Positions 1 to 5,945 of a stretch of DNA of 10,439 nucleotides are shown in pieces. The stretch is from contig CAKQHH010000040.1 of NCBI GenBank assembly GCA_934234035.1, forward strand, positions 1 to 10,439, read 5' to 3'. Both the position numbers and the translations under genes were made by a program. This DNA comes from an uncultured Clostridia bacterium (lineage in GTDB: Bacteria > Bacillota > Clostridia > Peptostreptococcales > Anaerovoracaceae). Under the pieces are notes generated by a model that was not told the origin of the DNA, made no database searches, and saw only the letters and a list, made by a program, of their open reading frames with translations. Each line of letters begins with the position of its first letter. The stretch's first letter is position 1.

Positions 1-55
1 TCCAGCGCTGAAGATACTTGGCGGGAAGCTGCCTGGGAAATTAGGAAGTCGCCGG
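1..55 (+). rRNA. rrf: 5S ribosomal RNA, 3' part only
   Basis: The first 55 bases match the 3' half of a bacterial 5S rRNA. They contain the GCGCTGAAGATACTTGG segment, then the helix IV hairpin (GGCGG, loop GAAG, CTGCC), then the conserved CTGGGAAA-TTAGG stretch, and end in GTCGCCGG, which would form helix I with a 5' strand outside the window. This is recognised by eye from the family consensus. The exact 3' end is uncertain by a few bases because a T-run starts at 56. It implies that an rRNA operon lies just upstream on the same strand and ends here. Confidence 0.85.
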
Positions 56-69
56 TTTTTTCTTTTTTT
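56..69 (+). terminator. T-run after 5S rRNA, possible rrn terminator
   Basis: Thirteen of these fourteen bases are T (TTTTTTCTTTTTTT), directly after the 5S 3' end. The G+C-rich terminal helix of 5S could act as the stem of an intrinsic terminator, but half of that helix is outside the window. A second and clearer terminator follows at 102-147, so this may be the first of a pair. Confidence 0.5.
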
Positions 70-101
70 GGAAAACATATTATGAATTATGAATGATGAA
101 G

Positions 102-147
102 GAACAGCACCGAGCCTCGCGGCCGGCGCTGTTCTTTTTCTCTTTAT
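102..147 (+). terminator. Rho-independent terminator before map
   Basis: GAACAGC (102-108) pairs with GCTGTTC (128-134). The inside adds CCG/CGG and GCC/GGC pairs around a TCGC loop, with one mismatch and one bulge. TTTTT and a further pyrimidine-rich stretch follow directly. This is a textbook intrinsic terminator on the + strand. It most likely insulates map from the upstream rRNA operon. Confidence 0.85.
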
Positions 148-161
148 TAGACATATCTACC

Positions 162-189
162 TTGAAAAAAACTGCAATTGGTGTACAAT
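162..189 (+). promoter_or_regulatory. Predicted sigma-A promoter of map
   Basis: TTGAAA (162-167) and TACAAT (184-189) are separated by 16 bases, close to the vegetative consensus. The site lies just after the terminator, so map has its own promoter. The predicted start near 196 leaves a short leader that carries the GGAG ribosome binding site at 211-214. The -10 is preceded by GTG, as at the promoter upstream of the HlyD-like gene. Confidence 0.6.
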
Positions 190-222
190 TATACATGTAA
201 AAAACTGAGAGGAGACAACAAG

Positions 223-1095
223 ATGACGGATTGGGGAAGAAATGATCCGTGCTGGTGCGGCAGCGGAAAGAAATACAAGAAATGCCATTACGAGTTCGAT
301 CGTAAATTGGAAGAATTATACGACATGGGCGCAGTGGTTCCAAGCCGGGACATTATCAAGACGCCGGATGAAATTGAAGGAATTCGCAAGAGCGCGCAGG
401 TGAACATTGCGGTGTTGGATTATGTGGCGGAACATATTCGGGAAGGCATCAGCACGGCGGAAATCGATAAATGGGTGTACGACGAGACCACCAAGCGGGG
501 CGGAATTCCGGCGCCGCTGGATTATGAAGGTTTTCCGAAGAGCGTGTGCACTTCCATCAATGAGGAGGTATGCCACGGCATCCCTTCCGAGGATGTAATA
601 TTGAAGGACGGAGATATCATCAACGTGGACGTATCCACGATTTTGGATGGGTTTTATTCCGATTCCTCCCGGATGTTCTGCATCGGAAATGTGGCTCCGG
701 AGAACCGCAAGCTGGTGGAGGATGTCCACAAAGCCATTGAAATCGGACTGGAGCAGGTGAAGCCGTGGGGCTACCTGGGCGATATGGGACAGGCCATCCA
801 TGATTTTGCCAAATCTCAGGGCTACAGCGTGGTTCGGGAAATCGGCGGTCACGGCTGCGGCCTGGAGTTCCACGAGGATCCGTGGGTTGGTTTTACCACA
901 AAAAAAGGCACGGAGATGGTTATGGCACCGGGCATGGTCTTCACCATCGAGCCGATGATCAACCTGGGAAAACCGCAGGTTTACACGGATAAGGACAACG
1001 GCTGGACCGTATACACCAGAGACGGAAAGCCGTCGGCACAGTGGGAGATTCAGGTGCTCATCACCGAAGACGGGTACGAGATTTTGGCGTACTAG
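223..1095 (+). CDS. map: Methionine aminopeptidase, type I, with N-terminal SEC-C zinc motif
   Basis: The product removes the initiator methionine from nascent proteins at the ribosome. The 290-residue protein opens with a SEC-C zinc motif: C10-x-C12 and C21-H22 within NDPCWCGSGKKYKKCH. The pita-bread peptidase domain fills the rest, and all five metal ligands of type I enzymes are visible: D136 (NVD), D147 (YSD), H210 (GGHG), E243 (TIEPM) and E275 (AQWE). The substrate-site histidines H118 (VCHGIP) and H217 (FHEDP) are also present. I start it at ATG 223, 8 nt after GGAG (211-214). An in-frame upstream start at 178 would overlap the predicted promoter and lacks a ribosome binding site. The SEC-C extension is known in many Firmicutes Map proteins and is thought to help ribosome or partner binding. 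The gene has its own promoter and stands apart from the ylxM operon. Confidence 0.97.
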   Translation: MTDWGRNDPCWCGSGKKYKKCHYEFDRKLEELYDMGAVVPSRDIIKTPDEIEGIRKSAQVNIAVLDYVAEHIREGISTAEIDKWVYDETTKRGGIPAPLDYEGFPKSVCTSINEEVCHGIPSEDVILKDGDIINVDVSTILDGFYSDSSRMFCIGNVAPENRKLVEDVHKAIEIGLEQVKPWGYLGDMGQAIHDFAKSQGYSVVREIGGHGCGLEFHEDPWVGFTTKKGTEMVMAPGMVFTIEPMINLGKPQVYTDKDNGWTVYTRDGKPSAQWEIQVLITEDGYEILAY

Positions 1096-1172
1096 CGCAA
1101 GGCGGGCGAAGCTCCGGCCGGTACGGCGAAGCCCTCACACACGGGCAGAACCCACAGAATGAGTCAGAGAAA

Positions 1173-1219
1173 AAGAAGGAGACAGTGTCAAAGAAAATTC
1201 TTGACACCGTCTCCTTCTT
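1173..1219 (+). terminator. Long inverted repeat between map and ylxM (terminator or operator)
   Basis: The arms 1173-1191 and 1201-1219 pair over 19 bp with a single A/C mismatch (1184/1208), around a 9-base loop. On the + strand the tail (TTATGG) is a poor U-tract. On the - strand the stem is followed by TTTTT and CTCT, as in a bidirectional intrinsic terminator. Termination of map is therefore the simplest reading. The right arm, however, also holds the -35 and most of the spacer of the ylxM promoter, so a role as a regulatory operator is possible. Confidence 0.55.
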
Positions 1220-1229
1220 ATGGTATATT
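1201..1229 (+). promoter_or_regulatory. Near-consensus extended -10 promoter of ylxM-ffh
   Basis: A perfect TTGACA (1201-1206) is followed by a 17-base spacer and TATATT (1224-1229). A TGG at 1221-1223 gives an extended -10. This is the strongest promoter match in the window. The expected start point, about 1235-1238, coincides with the ylxM start codon at 1238, so there is almost no leader. The -35 lies in the right arm of the inverted repeat at 1173-1219. Confidence 0.8.
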
Positions 1230-1237
1230 AGGCAAGT

Positions 1238-1603
1238 ATGATTGAGAATTTATCCAAAGTAGAATATGCAAGTCTGCTGTACGACTTTTACGGCGAACTG
1301 CTGGACGAGAACAAGAAAGAAATCATGAACCTGTATCATGAGGATAACCTTTCTCTGGCAGAGATTGCAGAGGATTTGGGACAGAGCCGTCAGGGCGTGC
1401 ACTACACCCTGAAGAAGGCAGAGAAGTCCCTGGAGAAATATGAAGAGCGGCTGGGACTGGTTCGAAAGTATCTGGAGAACCTGCGAAAGTACGAACAAGT
1501 GGAAGAGATTGCGGAGAAGTACCGGAAGGATGACACCCTGGATGAAGGGGTTCGGCAGGATATCCGGGTGCTCACCGACATGATTAAAGATTTAATGGAG
1601 TAG
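1238..1603 (+). CDS. ylxM: YlxM/UPF0122 family helix-turn-helix protein, SRP-associated
   Basis: This 121-residue protein matches the YlxM family, which is encoded next to ffh in Firmicutes and Mollicutes and is linked to the signal recognition particle. The family hallmark LLYDFYGELLDE appears at residues 13-24. A sigma-70 region 4-like helix-turn-helix follows (about residues 37-62, including LSLAEIAEDLGQSRQGVHYT), and then a charged, coiled-coil-like C-terminal half. The length is normal for the family. The start at ATG 1238 fits family N-termini but has no visible Shine-Dalgarno sequence, and the predicted transcription start is within about 3 nt of it. This suggests leaderless translation. 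The end of the gene carries the GGAG (1597-1600) for ffh, which starts 3 nt after the stop. The HTH and the palindrome over its own promoter make autoregulation thinkable but unproven. Confidence 0.93.
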   Translation: MIENLSKVEYASLLYDFYGELLDENKKEIMNLYHEDNLSLAEIAEDLGQSRQGVHYTLKKAEKSLEKYEERLGLVRKYLENLRKYEQVEEIAEKYRKDDTLDEGVRQDIRVLTDMIKDLME

Positions 1604-1606
1604 AAG

Positions 1607-2947
1607 ATGGCATTTGAAGGATTAGCGGATAAGTTGCAAGATACCTTCAGACATCTGCGCGGCAAGGGCGTTCTCACGGAGAAAGACATCGATTCGGCGA
1701 TGCGGGAAGTGAAGCTGGCATTGCTGGAAGCGGACGTCAACTTCAAAGTGGTAAAGAAGTTCGTTGCGGATGTGAAGGAAAAGGCCATGGGACAGGACGT
1801 GATGAAGAGCCTGACCCCGGCACAGCAGGTTGTCAAGATCGTCAAAGATGAACTGGTAGACATGATGGGCGGCGCCAACAGCAAGCTCACCTATTCCCCG
1901 AGCGGTTTTACCGTCTACATGATGGTAGGACTTCAGGGTACCGGTAAAACCACCACCTGCGGAAAATTAGCCAATTATCTGAAACAGAATGGAAAGAAAC
2001 CGATGCTCTGTGCCTGCGACGTGTACCGTCCGGCGGCGATCGATCAGCTGGAAGTGGTTGGAAAAGCAGTGAATACCCCGGTATTCACCATGCGGGAATC
2101 CGGCGACCCGGTGGAAATTGCCAAAGCCGCGGTGGAAGCGGCAGAGCGCAAGGGCTGCAACGTATTGATTGTGGATACTGCCGGCCGGCTGCAGATCGAT
2201 GAGAAGCTGATGGACGAGCTGAAACAGCTCAAGAAGAACATCCGCCCTCACGAGATTCTGCTGGTGGTAGACGCCCTCACCGGTCAGGATGCGGTGAACA
2301 TCGCCTCCGGCTTCGACGAAGCCCTGGGTGTGGACGGCATCGTGATGACCAAGATGGACGGTGACTCCCGAGGCGGTGCGGCACTTTCGGCCAAGAGCGT
2401 CACGGGCAAACCAATCAAGTTCATGGGTACCGGCGAGAAGTACGACGCTTTGGAGCCGTTCCATCCGGACCGAATCGCTTCCCGAATCCTGGGAATGGGC
2501 GATATGATGAGCCTGATCGAACATGCGGAGAATTCCTATACCGAAGAAGAAGCTCTGAAAATGGAAGAGAAGCTTCGGAAAAACAAGTTCGACCTGGACG
2601 ATTTCCTCGAACAGATGGAGCAAATCAATAAGATGGGCGGCCTGGCAAAAATAATCGGCATGATTCCGGGCATTTCCGAGAAGGACAAGCAGCAGCTGGA
2701 CTTCGAACGAGGTGCGGAGCAGCTGAACCAGATGAAGGCGATTATCCAGTCCATGACCAAAGCGGAACGAAGAGACCCTTCCATTCTCAACGCCAGCCGG
2801 CGGAAGAGAATTGCTGCGGGAAGCGGAAGAACGGTCACCGAAGTGAACGCGCTGATCAAGCAGTTCACGGAGATGAAGAAGCAGCTGAAAATGTTCAATA
2901 ACCCGAAGGCTATGAAGAGAAACAAGCTATTTCGCGGTTTGATGTAA
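1607..2947 (+). CDS. ffh: Signal recognition particle protein, SRP54/Ffh GTPase
   Basis: Ffh binds signal sequences of nascent membrane and secreted proteins together with the 4.5S/SRP RNA, and docks ribosomes on the receptor FtsY. The 446-residue product has the full domain order. The N helical bundle covers about residues 1-95. The G domain has the P-loop GLQGTGKTT (108-116), DTAGR (190-194) and TKMDGDSRGGAA (248-259), then GTGEKYDALEPF. The M domain starts near 300 and includes the RNA-binding region LNASRRKRIAAGSGR (394-408). The length is typical. The gene starts 3 nt after ylxM and uses GGAG inside the end of ylxM, so the two are almost certainly cotranscribed. Sixty-two bases separate it from rpsP, and I see no convincing terminator there. 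Confidence 0.98.
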   Translation: MAFEGLADKLQDTFRHLRGKGVLTEKDIDSAMREVKLALLEADVNFKVVKKFVADVKEKAMGQDVMKSLTPAQQVVKIVKDELVDMMGGANSKLTYSPSGFTVYMMVGLQGTGKTTTCGKLANYLKQNGKKPMLCACDVYRPAAIDQLEVVGKAVNTPVFTMRESGDPVEIAKAAVEAAERKGCNVLIVDTAGRLQIDEKLMDELKQLKKNIRPHEILLVVDALTGQDAVNIASGFDEALGVDGIVMTKMDGDSRGGAALSAKSVTGKPIKFMGTGEKYDALEPFHPDRIASRILGMGDMMSLIEHAENSYTEEEALKMEEKLRKNKFDLDDFLEQMEQINKMGGLAKIIGMIPGISEKDKQQLDFERGAEQLNQMKAIIQSMTKAERRDPSILNASRRKRIAAGSGRTVTEVNALIKQFTEMKKQLKMFNNPKAMKRNKLFRGLM

Positions 2948-3009
2948 TATGCCGTGTCGGCAGCTTACGATGTAACTAATTTATTTTTTTTATTAAACAG
3001 GAGGACAAA

Positions 3010-3252
3010 ATGGTAAAGATTAGACTGAAGAGAATGGGCGCACACAAGAGACCTTTCTACAGAGTAGTAGTAGCGGATTCCCGTACCCCGAGAGATGGCA
3101 GATTCATCGAGGAAATCGGAACTTACAACCCGCTGAAGGATCCTGCAGAAATCAAGATTGACGCAGAAAAGGCTCAGAAGTGGATTTCCAACGGTGCGCA
3201 GCCGACCGATACAGTAAGAGCTCTTCTGAAAAAATCCGGCGTAGAACTCTAA
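3010..3252 (+). CDS. rpsP: 30S ribosomal protein S16
   Basis: This small-subunit protein takes part in 16S rRNA folding and 30S assembly. The 80-residue product begins with the family signature [20 protein letters not shown] and continues with [16 protein letters not shown] and YNPLKDP, at normal bacterial length. A perfect AGGAGG (2999-3004) lies 5 nt before the ATG. It follows a T-rich stretch (2980-2993), which would keep the site unstructured. Seven of its eight arginines use AGA and one uses CGT, unlike most neighbouring genes, as expected for a highly expressed gene. It heads the rpsP-khpA-rimM-trmD group; no separate promoter is clear in the preceding 62 bases. Confidence 0.98.
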   Translation: MVKIRLKRMGAHKRPFYRVVVADSRTPRDGRFIEEIGTYNPLKDPAEIKIDAEKAQKWISNGAQPTDTVRALLKKSGVEL

Positions 3253-3271
3253 GAGAAGGGAATTTCAAATC

Positions 3272-3505
3272 ATGGCTAGTCTAGTTGAAGCAATTGCCAA
3301 AGCACTGGTATCTAAGCCTGACGAAGTCGTTGTAACCACAGAAGGAACGGAAGATAACATTACCGTATTCCTCAAAGTTGCGAAAGATGATATGGGTAAG
3401 ATCATTGGCAAACAGGGACGGATTGCGAAAGCCATTCGAACAGTGGTCAAAGCGGCAGCCATCAAGCAGAACAAAAGAGTCTCGGTGGAGATCGTAGAAG
3501 ACTAA
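3272..3505 (+). CDS. khpA: KH-domain RNA-binding protein KhpA
   Basis: KhpA is a small RNA-binding protein (B. subtilis YlqC) that pairs with KhpB/Jag. In pneumococcus it affects cell elongation and division. The 77 residues form a single KH fold with the GxxG loop in GKIIGKQGRIAKAIR (G46-K-Q-G49). Length and position between rpsP and rimM are the standard Firmicutes arrangement. A GAAGGG (3255-3260) lies 11 nt before the ATG, and the gene follows rpsP by 19 nt, so they are cotranscribed. A stable hairpin lies just after its stop codon. Confidence 0.95.
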   Translation: MASLVEAIAKALVSKPDEVVVTTEGTEDNITVFLKVAKDDMGKIIGKQGRIAKAIRTVVKAAAIKQNKRVSVEIVED

Positions 3506-3531
3506 TATCAGAGTCTGGCGAACTGAAAGAT

Positions 3532-3564
3532 ACAAGCATGCAGGAGAGATTTCTGCATGCTTGT
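3532..3564 (+). promoter_or_regulatory. Intra-operon hairpin between khpA and rimM
   Basis: ACAAGCATGCAG (3532-3543) is perfectly complementary to CTGCATGCTTGT (3553-3564) across a 9-base loop. G-U and A-U pairs can extend the stem inwards to 14 bp. The 3' side continues as TTGC, too poor in U for a strong terminator. It may be a partial attenuator, an RNA-processing site or a 3'-end stabiliser that sets different levels of rpsP-khpA and rimM-trmD mRNA. Confidence 0.6.
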
Positions 3565-3583
3565 TTGCTAATAGGAGAAAAAA

Positions 3584-4114
3584 ATGGCTTTAAAAGATGA
3601 CAACACGATGGTGAACATCGGCCGCCTCACCTCGGCGGTGGGACTGAAAGGCGAAATCAAGGTGCTGACTTATGCGGAAGATTCAGAGAATCTTCACGAA
3701 GGCACGGTGCTTTACATGGAAAAAGGGGGTACAATAACCACGGCGGAGGTTACCGGAATCCGGTACCAGAAGAACCGCCCGGTGATTCGCCTGGAGAACG
3801 TGACGGATCGAAACAGCGCAGAGGCGCTGCGAAATGTGGAAATTTACATTTCCGAGGAGGATCTGGAAGAGCTTCCGGAGGGAGAATACTACATCCGGGA
3901 TCTGATCGGATGTGAGGTGTACGACCGGGCCAGCGGACGGACCCTGGGAAAGGTGGATGATGTGCTTCAGAACACGGCCCAGAGCGTGTATCGGGTGCTG
4001 GACGAGAACGGCAAAGAAATTCTGATTCCGGCGGTAGAAGCCTTCGAACGGGAAATCGATCTCGAGCGAGGCGTGATTGAAGTGGAACTGATTCCGGGAT
4101 TTCTGGAGGACTAG
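3584..4114 (+). CDS. rimM: Ribosome maturation factor RimM
   Basis: RimM assists late 30S assembly, binding ribosomal protein S19 and the 16S 3' domain. The 176-residue product has the N-terminal RimM barrel beginning NIGRLTSAVGLKGEIKV (11-27), the linker motif LPEGEYYIRDLIG (97-109), and a C-terminal PRC-barrel that ends with EILIPAVEAF and VIEVELIPGFL. The length is typical. AGGAG (3573-3577) lies 6 nt before the ATG. It ends one base before trmD, whose GGAGG lies inside the last rimM codons. This implies translational coupling of the assembly factor and the tRNA methyltransferase, as in many bacteria. Confidence 0.97.
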   Translation: MALKDDNTMVNIGRLTSAVGLKGEIKVLTYAEDSENLHEGTVLYMEKGGTITTAEVTGIRYQKNRPVIRLENVTDRNSAEALRNVEIYISEEDLEELPEGEYYIRDLIGCEVYDRASGRTLGKVDDVLQNTAQSVYRVLDENGKEILIPAVEAFEREIDLERGVIEVELIPGFLED

Positions 4115-4115
4115 A

Positions 4116-4841
4116 ATGAAAATCAATATTTTGACCCTGTTTCCGGAGATGTTCACCCCGCTGCAGGAGAGCATGCTGGGAAGAGCCCGGGAGAAGGGCA
4201 TCCTGGACATCAACCTGATCAACATTCGGGATTACACGGAGGATAAGCACAACCGAGTGGACGATACCCCATTCGGCGGCGGTGCGGGAATGGTGATGCA
4301 GGTGCAGCCCATCCTGTCGGCCTACCGGGAAAATCACCTGGCGGGACCGTGTCTGTACATGTCCCCTCGCGGCAAAATGCTGAATGGAGAGATGGCAGAA
4401 TCCCTGTCCCGGCAGGAGGAGATTACCATTCTGTGCGGTCACTACGAAGGGGTGGATCAGCGCGCCCTGGACCTGCTGCAGGCAGAGGAAGTGACCATCG
4501 GCGACTATATTCTAACCGGCGGAGAACTTCCCGCCATGGTTCTGGTGGATACGGTGGCTCGTTTTCTGGACGGAGTGCTGGCCGGAGAGGAATCGGTAAA
4601 AGAAGAATCCGTCTATTCCGGACTCCTGGAATATCCCCACTACACCAAGCCGCGGGAGGTGGAAGGCCTCACCGTACCGGAGGTGCTGGTCAGCGGAAAC
4701 CATGAAAAAATCGACCTCTGGCGATACGAGAAATCCTTGGAAATCACCAAGGAACGGCGGCCGGATCTTTTCCGAGAATACTTGGAATCCGAGCCCTCCC
4801 TCTCCAAGAAAGAGAAGAAAATTCTGGAAGAAATTAAGTAG
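4116..4841 (+). CDS. trmD: tRNA (guanine-37-N1)-methyltransferase TrmD
   Basis: TrmD methylates G37 next to the anticodon using S-adenosylmethionine and so prevents +1 frameshifting. It is a SPOUT enzyme with a deep trefoil knot. The 241 residues carry VDDTPFGGGAGMVM (48-61), YMSPRGK (81-87), LCGHYEGVDQR (106-116), the knot segment IGDYILTGGELPAMVLVD (128-145) and the C-terminal SGNHEKIDLWR (193-203). R149 corresponds to the catalytic R154 of the E. coli enzyme. The position of catalytic D169 is occupied by E164 (sequence KEESVYSG), a conservative swap. GGAGG (4105-4109) lies 6 nt before the start, inside rimM. In many bacteria rplS follows trmD; here it does not. Confidence 0.98.
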   Translation: MKINILTLFPEMFTPLQESMLGRAREKGILDINLINIRDYTEDKHNRVDDTPFGGGAGMVMQVQPILSAYRENHLAGPCLYMSPRGKMLNGEMAESLSRQEEITILCGHYEGVDQRALDLLQAEEVTIGDYILTGGELPAMVLVDTVARFLDGVLAGEESVKEESVYSGLLEYPHYTKPREVEGLTVPEVLVSGNHEKIDLWRYEKSLEITKERRPDLFREYLESEPSLSKKEKKILEEIK

Positions 4842-4844
4842 AAC

Positions 4845-4869
4845 GGGAACGGCTTTCACCGCCGTTTCC
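4845..4869 (+). terminator. Hairpin after trmD, possible weak terminator
   Basis: GGGAACGGC (4845-4853) pairs with GCCGTTTCC (4861-4869) as a 9-bp stem with one G-U pair and a 7-base loop, starting 4 nt after the trmD stop. What follows is A-rich (AAATAAAAATTTATT), not a run of T, so intrinsic termination would be weak. Its position fits the 3' end of the rpsP-trmD transcript, before the next promoter. Confidence 0.5.
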
Positions 4870-4882
4870 AAATAAAAATTTA

Positions 4883-4911
4883 TTGTATTTGGGGAATAAT
4901 TCGTGTAGAAT
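4883..4911 (+). promoter_or_regulatory. Predicted promoter of the HlyD-like/yggS/sepF operon
   Basis: TTGTAT (4883-4888), 17 bases, then TAGAAT (4906-4911) preceded by GTG, in an A+T-rich stretch that stands out from its surroundings. The -10 region GTGTAGAAT closely resembles GTGTACAAT upstream of map. The expected start near 4918 would give a leader of only about 12 nt containing AGGAG (4920-4924). The -35 is weak, so confidence is moderate. Confidence 0.5.
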
Positions 4912-4929
4912 TAATCAGTAGGAGTGCGT

Positions 4930-5931
4930 ATGAAAAAGAAGTGGATTTGGTGGGGAATATACATAATCGCCGTAATTTTATTAGCGGTGATTATATACGT
5001 GGTTCCGTCGCTGATGGGACTTCTGGACACCACATATACGATTGAAAGCGGAACGGTACAGGTGAAAGATTCTGTAGAAGATGCCTGGATTATCCGGGAC
5101 GACACGGTGTACAGCGCAAAGGAAGATGCATCCATGGATGCATTGGTGAAGGACGGCACCCTGGTGAAGGGAAAGAGCCGCGTGGCTGCGCTGAAGGCCG
5201 GCGGAAGCCAAACCCTGGGACCGAAATATATGAAGCTGAGCCATAAGCTGGGAAAGTCGATGAAGGCCACGGATGGAACCATTTCCTCCGGCGGTTACGT
5301 AAGCTATTCCGCGGATGGCTATGAAGGCACTCTGAATTCTTCCGTGCTGGATAAGGTGACGGAGAAAACCCTGAAGTCTGTGAGCAACGACAGCCTGGAC
5401 CTTAGCGGCTCATCCTGTGCCGCCGGACAGCCGATTTTCCGTATTACTAAGAACGGAATCTGGTGGCTCGTATTTTTTGCGGATGCGGATCAGGCGAAGA
5501 AGTATACGGTGGGCGGAAAGGTGCAGACCACTTTGGAAGACAAGACCCTGGAGACGACGGTGCGGTCCGTTCAGAAGGACGGAGACCGTCAGCGAATTGT
5601 TCTTTCCTGCAAGGAATACCACCCGTCTTATCGGACGGAGCGAAAGGTTTCCCTGGAGAACGTGACGGAGAGCGACACCGGATTGCTGGTGGAAACCCAA
5701 AGCATTGTAAAGATTAAGGATCGGGAGGGCGTTCTGGTTCTGGACAAGGTGGGGCGGAAGCACTTCACCCCGATTCAGATCAAAGCCTCCAACGGCGAGA
5801 CCGCCGCGGTTTATGAAGATCTGTACATGAACAGCAAGGGCGAATTCGTGGAGACCGTCAACAATTACGATGAAGTCGTCAAGTCGCCCAGCAAGAAGGA
5901 TATTAAAGAAGCAAAAAAGAATCTCAATTAA
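4930..5931 (+). CDS. Membrane-anchored HlyD-family (periplasmic adaptor-like) protein
   Basis: The 333-residue product starts MKKKWIWW, followed by one strong membrane segment (about residues 5-28), with the rest predicted outside the cell. Residues 37-90 resemble the first half of a biotinyl-lipoyl/HlyD core (DAWIIRDDTVYSA, then DGTLVKGKSRVAAL). GGYVSYSADGYEG (121-133) marks the second half, and a beta-rich C-terminal part follows. The last 20 residues are lysine-rich. Related proteins are commonly annotated as HlyD-family adaptors beside yggS-sepF in Clostridia, but their function is not established. I choose ATG 4930 because AGGAG (4920-4924) lies 5 nt before it; the in-frame GTG at 4924 overlaps that site. 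No transporter ATPase or permease lies nearby, so a role in envelope or division is as likely as export. yggS follows after 14 nt. Confidence 0.8.
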   Translation: MKKKWIWWGIYIIAVILLAVIIYVVPSLMGLLDTTYTIESGTVQVKDSVEDAWIIRDDTVYSAKEDASMDALVKDGTLVKGKSRVAALKAGGSQTLGPKYMKLSHKLGKSMKATDGTISSGGYVSYSADGYEGTLNSSVLDKVTEKTLKSVSNDSLDLSGSSCAAGQPIFRITKNGIWWLVFFADADQAKKYTVGGKVQTTLEDKTLETTVRSVQKDGDRQRIVLSCKEYHPSYRTERKVSLENVTESDTGLLVETQSIVKIKDREGVLVLDKVGRKHFTPIQIKASNGETAAVYEDLYMNSKGEFVETVNNYDEVVKSPSKKDIKEAKKNLN

Positions 5932-5945
5932 GAGGAGCGGATGAA

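Noticed and set aside
178..222. 15-residue N-terminal extension of Map from ATG-like start at 178
   Set aside because: It would overlap the predicted -10, has no ribosome binding site, and the SEC-C proteins start close to the motif as at 223.
316..873. Long open frame on the - strand inside map (also similar ones in ffh, yggS, rluD)
   Set aside because: These mirror strongly coding + strand genes, have no family-like sequence and no ribosome binding site; they are codon-bias shadows.
1096..1172. Small gene or RNA between map and ylxM
   Set aside because: The in-frame reading from 1041 lies mostly inside map and runs through the palindrome. Only short imperfect repeats (GGCGAAGC twice) are visible.
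2948..3009. T-rich ffh-rpsP gap as terminator or rpsP leader regulator
   Set aside because: The only stems (GCCG/CGGC at 2951-2961 and TTAC/GTAA at 2965-2975) are 4 bp and not placed properly before the T-run. No promoter matched well enough to call.
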